5,484 nt of DNA from Rickettsia typhi (GTDB lineage Bacteria; Pseudomonadota; Alphaproteobacteria; Rickettsiales; UBA1997), in the NCBI GenBank assembly GCA_945898025.1, contig CAMDGT010000091.1, forward strand, positions 1-5,484, in the 5' to 3' direction. Shown here one piece after another: positions 1-4,878 of the stretch (the stretch's first letter is position 1; every line of letters starts with the position of its first letter). The notes below the pieces were generated by a model. It worked only from the letters and a program-made list of their open reading frames with translations, was not told where the DNA came from and made no database searches. The translations under genes were made by a program, and so were the position numbers.

Positions 1-2
1 CG

Positions 3-254
3 CTCACTGCAGAACAAAAAGCTTCAAACACCGAAAAATCTAGAATCATATCAAGGGATGAAATCATCTTTAGTGCCCCAAGCTCACATGGTTCAACACT
101 TCGTTCTAACAATCGAAATGATGAATCTGGTCTACAATATAATCCTTCTAGAGATTCGTCTGGGGATCCATCTAGGACAACTCAATTAAACGAGATGGGA
201 TATCTACCGTCCGGCGACTACCTAAAACACAAAAACCACAACCAAAATTCATAA
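3..254 (+). CDS. C-terminal tail of an unidentified Ser/Asn-rich protein (5' end outside window)
   Basis: Frame 3 is open from the left edge for 83 codons and ends at TAA 252-254. The peptide is hydrophilic and low in hydrophobic residues, with many Ser, Asn, Arg and Asp (for example SSHGSTLRSNNRNDESG and NPSRDSSGDPSRTTQ). It ends in a basic His/Asn/Lys tail, KHKNHNQNS. This looks like a disordered C-terminal extension rather than a folded domain, and no family can be named. There is no start codon requirement because the gene is cut by the window edge. Frame 1 is also open to 189, but its translation looks less protein-like and it ends earlier. The stop lies only 11 bp before the first 87-bp repeat. 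No terminator hairpin is visible between this gene and the next promoter, so read-through is possible. That the frame is coding is moderately likely; its function is unknown. Confidence 0.55.
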   Translation, partial: LTAEQKASNTEKSRIISRDEIIFSAPSSHGSTLRSNNRNDESGLQYNPSRDSSGDPSRTTQLNEMGYLPSGDYLKHKNHNQNS

Positions 255-265
255 AAAACTTAAAA

Positions 266-352
266 AACCTTGGCAAATTTACTTTGACTTTAATTTATTA
301 TTTTTTATTCTTCTTAGCTTGTTGTTAAAGCTTAATTAATCAATGTTTAAAA
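266..352 (+). repeat. 87-bp perfect direct repeat, left copy
   Basis: This stretch is identical, base for base, to 1309-1395 (offset 1043). It starts AACCTTGGCAAATTTACTTT and ends with ATGTTTAAAA, the first ten bases of the maeB ORF. The sequences outside both edges differ. It carries a candidate promoter and a start codon, so it duplicates the maeB 5' region in front of the 304-aa gene. Perfect identity in a non-coding, AT-rich stretch suggests recent duplication or ongoing recombination between the copies. Confidence 0.97.
284..311 (+). promoter_or_regulatory. Candidate sigma-70 promoter in left repeat copy
   Basis: TTGACT (284-289) matches the -35 consensus at five of six positions. A 16-bp spacer separates it from TATTCT (306-311), a weaker four-of-six -10 element. 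Transcription would start about 20-25 bp before the ATG at 343 and about 65-70 bp before the 304-aa gene. The same elements stand upstream of maeB in the right copy. In so AT-rich a region such matches arise easily by chance; the support comes mainly from position and duplication. Confidence 0.4.
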
Positions 353-384
353 ATAATAATTTGATTTCAATTTCACAAATATAA
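343..384 (+). CDS. Possible 13-residue leader ORF upstream of the 304-aa gene
   Basis: The duplicated maeB start codon in the left repeat copy opens a short frame, MFKNNNLISISQI, ending at TAA 382-384. Two bases (TT) separate it from the ATG at 387. The first three codons (Met-Phe-Lys) come from the repeat and are identical to the first three of MaeB; the rest is unique. If ribosomes initiate at the copied maeB start, they would terminate almost on top of the next start codon, a geometry typical of termination-reinitiation coupling. This would help explain how the downstream gene, which has no visible Shine-Dalgarno, is translated. It may equally be an untranslated by-product of the duplication. 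Confidence 0.3.
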   Translation: MFKNNNLISISQI

Positions 385-386
385 TT

Positions 387-1301
387 ATGAGCACTACAAA
401 TTTTCAATTAATATATGATGGTAAAGCTTTAGAAAATCACGAAATTAATCCTCGCGATTTATCTATTGCATTAAATGCAATTAATGATCTATTTACAAAT
501 GCAGATAGAATTGTTAACAAAGGAAAAACAAAAGCAGAGATAAAAGTAAAAGCAAGCTTTGAGACTGGGTGTTTTAAAATTAATTTTTCCAGCTCTCAAT
601 CTATTTTAGAACAAACAAGAGGCTTGTTTATATCGGACGAAGTTGTTGCAATTCTCAATGCCGGTGAATTATTGGGTTTAATATTTGGCACCGCAACAGG
701 GCTTATTTGTTTAATTAAATTCCTCAAAGGGAAAAAGCCCGATAAAATTCAAGAAAATGAAGATAAATTTTTTTCTATTTGGAAAGATGGCAAAACTCTT
801 AAATTTGAGAAAGAAGTAATGGAATTATACAAAGATTATAAATTAAGAAAAAGTTTTGAAGATCTGGTCTCTCCATTAATTAAAGATGGAATATATGATT
901 TGTCAATAAAAGAATATGGCAAAGAAGATTATTTATGTCAAATAACAAAAGATGAAAAAGATTGGTTTTTATGTCCTGATAGTAAAGAAGAAGAAATAGA
1001 CCAACCAAAAGTATTTGAAACCTATATTAGCATTATAAATTTATCTTTTAAAGAAGGAAATAAATGGTTTGTAAATGACGGAAATGAAAGTTTTTATATT
1101 ATTGTTGAAGACAAAAATTTTCTAAAAAGAATAGATGACTCAATGGTAAAATTCTCAAAGGAAGATCTATTAAAAATAAAAATTCGAAAAGTACAATTTT
1201 ATAATTTTGACAAAAAAAGCTTAAGAAGCGAATATTTTGTAGAAAAAGTTTTAGAACATAAGACACCAAGTAGAACAGCTGATTTATTTGATAATATATA
1301 A
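387..1301 (+). CDS. Accessory protein of unknown function, 304 aa, one predicted membrane segment
   Basis: No function can be assigned. The N-terminal part (about 1-75) starts with NFQLIYDGKALENHEI and contains DLSIALNAINDLFTNAD and then IKVKASFETGCFKINF, suggesting a compact alpha/beta domain. A hydrophobic stretch around 86-113 (LLGLIFGTATGLICLIKFL) followed by KGKK looks like a single membrane-spanning or membrane-associated helix. The C-terminal part (about 205-291) reads as a beta-rich domain: SFKEGNKWFVNDG, then FYIIVEDKNFLKRID, and finally YFVEKVLEHK. From memory, this order matches a scattered family of uncharacterised bacterial proteins in accessory regions; I could not verify this. 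The gene lies alone between two 87-bp direct repeats. Its stop is 7 bp before the right copy, so there is no room for a terminator of its own. There is no clear Shine-Dalgarno. Sampled lines look poorer in GC (about 20-27%) than the malic domain of maeB. The ORF is intact with no frameshift. It could be a defence or host-interaction gene, but nothing in the sequence proves that. Confidence 0.85.
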   Translation: MSTTNFQLIYDGKALENHEINPRDLSIALNAINDLFTNADRIVNKGKTKAEIKVKASFETGCFKINFSSSQSILEQTRGLFISDEVVAILNAGELLGLIFGTATGLICLIKFLKGKKPDKIQENEDKFFSIWKDGKTLKFEKEVMELYKDYKLRKSFEDLVSPLIKDGIYDLSIKEYGKEDYLCQITKDEKDWFLCPDSKEEEIDQPKVFETYISIINLSFKEGNKWFVNDGNESFYIIVEDKNFLKRIDDSMVKFSKEDLLKIKIRKVQFYNFDKKSLRSEYFVEKVLEHKTPSRTADLFDNI

Positions 1302-1308
1302 TCGTTTT

Positions 1309-1395
1309 AACCTTGGCAAATTTACTTTGACTTTAATTTATTATTTTTTATTCTTCTTAGCTTGTTGTTAAAGCTTAATTAATCAATGTTTAAAA
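1309..1395 (+). repeat. 87-bp perfect direct repeat, right copy (maeB 5' region)
   Basis: Identical to 266-352. This copy sits in its functional place: it supplies the upstream region of maeB and the first ten bases of its ORF (ATGTTTAAAA, 1386-1395). The identity ends inside codon 4 of maeB. The left border is 8 bp after the stop codon of the accessory gene, so the bracketed unit between the copies is 956 bp. Recombination between copies would delete 1043 bp and restore a plain promoter-maeB arrangement. Confidence 0.97.
1327..1354 (+). promoter_or_regulatory. Candidate sigma-70 promoter for maeB
   Basis: TTGACT (1327-1332), a 16-bp spacer and TATTCT (1349-1354) lie about 30 bp before the first maeB ATG. 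The -35 is good and the -10 moderate. Because it is inside the repeat, it is duplicated exactly at 284-311. The absence of a terminator after the preceding gene means maeB may also receive read-through transcripts. Confidence 0.42.
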
Positions 1396-3749
1396 CCATG
1401 TCTAAAAATAAGAATTCAATCAAAAAATCTTCATCCCCTAAAATGTCGCCTAAAAAAATTCCTAGCTCTAAAAAAACTGAGTCAAAAAATATATCTCAAA
1501 AAACTAACAAAGAACTTGAGGCGCTTCAGTTCCATCAAATGAATCAACCGGGAAAAGTTGCAATGCATGCAACCAAACCCCTTAACACCCAAAGAGATTT
1601 ATCCCTTGCCTATTCTCCCGGAGTAGCTGTTCCTTGTCTTGAAATTGCTAAAAATCCTGAGCTTGCTTATGATTATACCGCCAAAGGTAACTATGTTGCC
1701 GTTATATCCAACGGCACTGCAGTTCTTGGGCTTGGTGATCTTGGTGCAATTGCCAGCAAACCGGTTATGGAAGGAAAATCAGTTTTATTTAAAAGATTTG
1801 CCGATATCGATTCCGTTGACATAGAAGTTGACACTAGAGATACCGAAGAATTTATCAATGCCGTTAAGTATCTTGGGCCAACTTGGGGCGGAATCAATCT
1901 TGAAGATATCAAAGCGCCAGAATGTTTTATTATTGAAAGTCGTCTGCGAGAAATTATGAATATCCCCGTTTTTCACGATGATCAACACGGTACGGCGATT
2001 ATCTCTGCCGCGGGAATCATAAACGCCCTTCATTTATCTGGCAAAAAATTTTCACAAATTAAAGTGGTGGTAAATGGTGCCGGAGCCGCAGGAATTGCCT
2101 GTTTAGAGCTTTTAAAGGCAATGGGCTTACCAAACGAAAATGCTATTTTATGCGATACAAAAGGCACTATCTATAAAGGCAGAACAGAAGGGATGAACCA
2201 ATGGAAAAGTGCTCATGCAGTCAACACTAAAGCTCGCACTCTAACTGAAGCAATGCAAGGGGCGGATGTTTTTCTCGGCCTTTCAGTTAAAGGAGCGGTT
2301 ACTCCAGAAATGGTAAAAGCAATGGCTAAAAATCCAGTGATTTTTGCAATGGCAAACCCTGATCCAGAAATTACTCCTGAAGAAGTTCATAAAATCAGAA
2401 ATGATGCTATAGTTGCAACTGGTAGAAGCGATTATGAAAATCAAGTTAATAATGTTATGGGCTTTCCTTACATATTTCGCGGTGCCCTAGATGTCAGAGC
2501 TTCAACCATAAATGAAGAAATGAAAATAGCCGCAGCTAAAGCAATAGCAGAATTAGCTAGAGAACATGTTCCTGCTGAGGTTATTAAGGCCTATGATGGT
2601 CGTCAAATGGCTTTTGGCCCTAAATACATAATACCAACCCCTTTTGACCCTCGCCTTATCTATGTTGTGCCTATGGCAGTAGCAAGAGCAGCGGTTGAAA
2701 GCGGGGTAGCAAGAAAAAAAATTACCGACTGGGATGCCTATAAAAAACAACTTCAAGCTAGAAGAGACCCTACAGTCAATAGCATGAGCTTTATTTTTGA
2801 AAAATTAGAAAAAAACCCAAAAAACATTATTTTTGCCGAGGGTGAACAAAGCGAAATCATAAGAGTTGCCTCAATGTGGCGAGATAACGGCTACGGAAAA
2901 CCAATATTGATTGGAAAAGAAAAGGTAATTCTTGATAAAATGAAAGAAGCGAATATTAAAAAAGATGGTATCGAAATTTATAATGCCTCAATTTCACAGG
3001 AAAACAAAAAATTCACCGATTATCTTTATAAAAAACTACAAAGAAACGGAGTTCTAAGATCTGATTGCGAAAGAATTATAAAACATGACCGTAATATTTT
3101 TGCAGCTTCAATGCTTGCTTGTGGTCACGGCGATGCATTAGTTACTGGTCTAACTCGTGGCTACAGTAAATCTCTAAACGATATTTGGCAAGTAATAAAA
3201 AATAAAAAAGACCATATAGTCCAAGGAATATCAATGATTATATCTCATGGAAAAACCATTTTCATTGCAGATACAGCCTGTTCAGAACTTTCTTCATCGG
3301 AACATTTAGTTGAAATTGCTATCCAAACCGCCAATAAAGTTAAGGAAATTGGCTTTGAGCCAAGAGTGGCATTTTTATCATTCTCAAACTTTGGAAGTGC
3401 ATTAAAACAGGAATCTCAAAGAATTAAAAAAGCCGTAGAATTGCTAGATAAAATCAAAGTTGATTTTGAATATGATGGAGAAATGACAGCCGATGTTGCT
3501 CTTAACTCTGATAAAATGGCACATTATCCATTCTGTCGCCTAAAAGGTCCTGCTAATATATTAATCTGTCCAGGTTTACATTCAGCAAGCATAGCCACTA
3601 AACTTTTACAAGAATTGGGAAGCTGTTCAGTTATTGGACCAATACTTGATGGCTTTGAAAAATCTGTTCAAATCGTTACTATGCAATCATCAATTAACGA
3701 AATTCTCAATATGGCAGCAATCGCTGGAGCATTTTCTAAAAAAAGTTAA
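1386..3749 (+). CDS. maeB: Malic enzyme with C-terminal phosphotransacetylase-like domain (MaeB type), 787 aa
   Basis: This cytoplasmic enzyme oxidatively decarboxylates malate to pyruvate and CO2 with NADP+ (or NAD+), linking the TCA cycle to pyruvate and acetyl-CoA. The malic N-terminal domain covers about 43-215, with the catalytic Tyr76 in LAYSPG, the Lys131 region in SKPVMEGK, and metal-ligand motifs NLED (171-174) and FHDDQHGTA (196-204). The nucleotide-binding domain follows, with NGAGAAG at 230-236 and ANPDPEITPEE around 323-333. From about 470 to 784 comes a phosphate acetyltransferase-like domain: FAEGE (483-487), GHGDALVTG (580-588), LSFSNFGSA (664-672), DGEMTADVAL (697-706) and GPANILICPGLHSASIA (721-737). 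In E. coli MaeB the corresponding domain is regulatory, responding to acetyl-CoA, rather than a working Pta. Length is slightly above the usual 750-760 aa because of a Lys/Ser-rich extension at residues 1-41. The start may be ATG 1386 or ATG 1398 (MSKNKN); neither has a Shine-Dalgarno, and the 87-bp repeat ends just after the first. NADP preference is assumed from the family. Confidence 0.95.
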   Translation: MFKTMSKNKNSIKKSSSPKMSPKKIPSSKKTESKNISQKTNKELEALQFHQMNQPGKVAMHATKPLNTQRDLSLAYSPGVAVPCLEIAKNPELAYDYTAKGNYVAVISNGTAVLGLGDLGAIASKPVMEGKSVLFKRFADIDSVDIEVDTRDTEEFINAVKYLGPTWGGINLEDIKAPECFIIESRLREIMNIPVFHDDQHGTAIISAAGIINALHLSGKKFSQIKVVVNGAGAAGIACLELLKAMGLPNENAILCDTKGTIYKGRTEGMNQWKSAHAVNTKARTLTEAMQGADVFLGLSVKGAVTPEMVKAMAKNPVIFAMANPDPEITPEEVHKIRNDAIVATGRSDYENQVNNVMGFPYIFRGALDVRASTINEEMKIAAAKAIAELAREHVPAEVIKAYDGRQMAFGPKYIIPTPFDPRLIYVVPMAVARAAVESGVARKKITDWDAYKKQLQARRDPTVNSMSFIFEKLEKNPKNIIFAEGEQSEIIRVASMWRDNGYGKPILIGKEKVILDKMKEANIKKDGIEIYNASISQENKKFTDYLYKKLQRNGVLRSDCERIIKHDRNIFAASMLACGHGDALVTGLTRGYSKSLNDIWQVIKNKKDHIVQGISMIISHGKTIFIADTACSELSSSEHLVEIAIQTANKVKEIGFEPRVAFLSFSNFGSALKQESQRIKKAVELLDKIKVDFEYDGEMTADVALNSDKMAHYPFCRLKGPANILICPGLHSASIATKLLQELGSCSVIGPILDGFEKSVQIVTMQSSINEILNMAAIAGAFSKKS

Positions 3750-3765
3750 TTAATTCACATTAAAA

Positions 3766-3803
3766 ATTGGTTGCAAAAAATATCAATTGCAACCAATCAT
3801 TTT
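3766..3803 (+). terminator. Hairpin terminator after maeB, probably bidirectional
   Basis: A perfect 11-bp inverted repeat, ATTGGTTGCAA (3766-3776) and TTGCAACCAAT (3787-3797), encloses a 10-nt loop and begins 16 bp after the maeB stop. On the plus strand it is followed by CATTTT. On the minus strand it is followed by a run of T (complement of A 3762-3765), which suits the converging ORF at 3843-4268. The convergent gene order supports a shared terminator. The stem is only moderately GC-rich and the plus-strand T tract is short. Confidence 0.7.
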
Positions 3804-3815
3804 AATAGTGTATAA

Positions 3816-3855
3816 GAAATTTAAGGGAAATTTAAGGGAAATTTAAGGGAAATTT
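3816..3855. repeat. 11-bp tandem repeat, 3.6 copies
   Basis: GAAATTTAAGG is repeated exactly at 3816-3826, 3827-3837 and 3838-3848, with a partial fourth unit GAAATTT at 3849-3855. The array overlaps the 3' end of the minus-strand hypothetical ORF: its stop codon (TTA on plus, 3843-3845) and its last codons (Phe-Pro) are formed by repeat sequence. Each unit supplies a minus-strand TAA in a different frame because 11 is not a multiple of 3. Such an array is a likely site of replication slippage and copy-number variation. Confidence 0.95.
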
Positions 3856-4268
3856 TTACTATCAATAATTTTTTTGATTAAGTCAAATATTGGTATAAAA
3901 TTTTTGAAATCTTCTTCTGTGAAATCTTTTGTGCTCTCGGCAAAATTACTTTTCTTGACTGTATCTTTTACCTGAACTTTACCACCACCAACTTGCGGTT
4001 TATCTTTCAATAAATCTTTGATTTTATTGTCAGGAAATAAATACTCAATACACACTTCACTCTCTTTACAGTATTGTCCAATCATAGCAAGACTTTTTCT
4101 GATTTTTGGAATAGACAATAAGAATAGAAATCCACTTCCTTTTTTATTCTTTAAACACAATCCTTTCTTACTATCCTGCTCATAGTCATCATATTCTGGC
4201 TCTGGTTTTGTATTTTGTTGCCTTCTTCTTAATCGCCTCATAAGCATCATCAAAATCCAACATACCAA
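3843..4268 (-). CDS. Hypothetical protein, up to 141 aa, possible fragment of an IS-disrupted gene
   Basis: The family is not recognised. The listed start is a TTG at 4266-4268; ATG codons in the same frame occur at residues 7, 8 and 10 (the last at 4239-4241), and none has a clear Shine-Dalgarno. Read from the far end, the N-terminus is hydrophobic (LVCWILMMLM) and then strongly basic (RRLRRRQQ). This resembles a membrane helix followed by a cytoplasmic Arg cluster. An acidic linker (PEPEYDDYEQD) comes next, then a second hydrophobic patch GFLFLLSIPK (47-56), two Cys around 67-73, a Gly/Lys/Val segment QVGGGKVQVKD, and an acidic/aromatic end FTEEDFKNFIPIFDLIKKII. The C-terminus ends within the 11-bp tandem repeat. 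The IS remnant begins 12 bp upstream of the TTG, so any native 5' end or promoter has probably been displaced. A second frame at its 5' end (4189-4263) also looks protein-like, so a frameshift is possible. Whether it is expressed is uncertain. Confidence 0.5.
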   Translation of the reverse strand: MVCWILMMLMRRLRRRQQNTKPEPEYDDYEQDSKKGLCLKNKKGSGFLFLLSIPKIRKSLAMIGQYCKESEVCIEYLFPDNKIKDLLKDKPQVGGGKVQVKDTVKKSNFAESTKDFTEEDFKNFIPIFDLIKKIIDSKNFP

Positions 4269-4279
4269 TAAATATTTAT

Positions 4280-4696
4280 GGGTCTTGACTAGTTAAGGGG
4301 ATTTTTCCTGATAATTTCTAACAAGATTTTATACAAACCTTGTTTTCGATGGTTAATCTAAATTCACTTTCTTTTAAGTACAAGATAAATTTTTCATCCG
4401 TTAATCCATTAAATTTTGCTAATCTTCTTTTTCAATAGCTCAAAAATAAGATTCATCGAGTTCAAACTCACCATTCTCTTTTTCTGAAAGATTTAAATTA
4501 TCAGCAAAAAGATGTTGGCGAACCTCGTTAAATATTTTGTTAATTGTGTTTCTATTAATTGAGTTAGTTAATTGCTGTTTTACTAGCCGTTTCATCATAG
4601 CTAAAATAGTTGATAATTTCCCTAAGCTTCTTCTCGAAAATTTGGAAACGATTGTAATATTTGTTTTTTCCTTTATTCATAAGGTCAAAATAACCC
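4280..4696 (-). mobile_element. IS1595-family insertion sequence remnant, internally deleted
   Basis: The limits are set by imperfect terminal inverted repeats. The plus-strand end at 4280 reads GGGTCTTGACTAGTTAAG; the other end, read on the minus strand from 4696, is GGGTTATTTTGACC. Both share GGGT followed closely by TTGAC. The 8-bp flanks are ATATTTAT (4272-4279) and TAATTTAT (4697-4704), six of eight identical, which suits the 8-bp AT-rich target duplications of this family. At 417 bp the element is well below full length for the family, because the centre of the transposase is missing. It is non-autonomous but could be a substrate if a relative elsewhere supplies transposase. The exact ends are inferred. 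Confidence 0.7.
4289..4680 (-). pseudogene. IS1595-family transposase, broken: central deletion and frameshifts
   Basis: It reads in pieces on the minus strand. From ATG 4678-4680 the frame gives MNKGKNKYYNRFQIFEKK and continues LREIINYFSYDETASKTA, stopping at TAA 4564-4566. A shifted frame (4574-4443) continues QLTNSINRNTINKIFNEVRQ and reaches GEFELDESYF, the motif with the first catalytic Asp, just before a TGA at 4440-4442. The expected middle, including the second catalytic Asp (usual HSDGW-like motif), is absent. The frame resumes with KRRLAKFNGLTDEKFILYLK and ESEFR (4431-4357), then shifts once more to NHRKQGLYKILLEIIRKNPL, ending at TAG 4289-4291. Joined, the pieces match the start, first catalytic motif and FNHR-type end of IS1595/IS1016-like transposases as I remember them. 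About 100 residues are missing. It cannot encode an active transposase. Confidence 0.85.
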
Positions 4697-4878
4697 TAAT
4701 TTATTAGTAAATAATATTTCAAATAAACTCTTAAGTTTTTTATAAGCAAATAAGTAAAATCAATCATTCAAATAAAGACAATAATTGTTTTTATTGATAT
4801 AGTTAAAATAAATTTTCTGCTTCAGAATGGGAATGTTAATTGATAATTTTTCTAAATTATTTGTTTAAAACAATTTTA
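4697..4878 (-). other. Short AT-rich spacer between uvrA and the IS remnant, possible decayed reading frame
   Basis: No intact gene is present. On the minus strand one frame, bounded upstream by TAA 4865-4867, runs 34 codons (including LEKLSINIPILKQKIYFNYI) to a TGA at 4760-4762. It then continues for 21 codons, FYLFAYKKLKSLFEILFTNK plus Leu, to the edge of the IS remnant. No ATG start is seen. In DNA this AT-rich such open stretches are only mildly unusual, so coding origin is speculative. The frame is in phase with the hypothetical ORF at 3843-4268 if the IS and one 8-bp target copy are removed. Confidence 0.25.

Noticed and set aside
1..189. Open frame 1 at the left edge
   Set aside because: Frame 3 is open further, to 254, and gives a more coherent hydrophilic protein tail; frame 1 ends at 187-189 without recognisable features.
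316..332. AGCTT / AAGCT inverted repeat in the 87-bp repeat as an operator
   Set aside because: Five-base arms with a 7-nt gap are common in AT-rich DNA and there is no further support.
353..386. Residual homology between the sequence after the left repeat copy and the maeB N-terminal codons
   Set aside because: A loose match such as ATAATAATT against ATAAGAATT needs gaps of 12 and about 5 bases and is expected by chance in such A-rich sequence.
1639..2756. Several open frames of 61-82 codons on both strands inside maeB
   Set aside because: They overlap a clearly conserved coding frame with intact catalytic motifs and have no family resemblance themselves.
3816..3855. Tandem repeats as a CRISPR-like array
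   Set aside because: The units are 11 bp and directly adjacent, with no spacers and no cas genes nearby.
4815..4827. Small hairpin TTCTG-CTT-CAGAA downstream of uvrA
   Set aside because: Only 5 bp of stem and no T tract on either strand; too weak to call a terminator.
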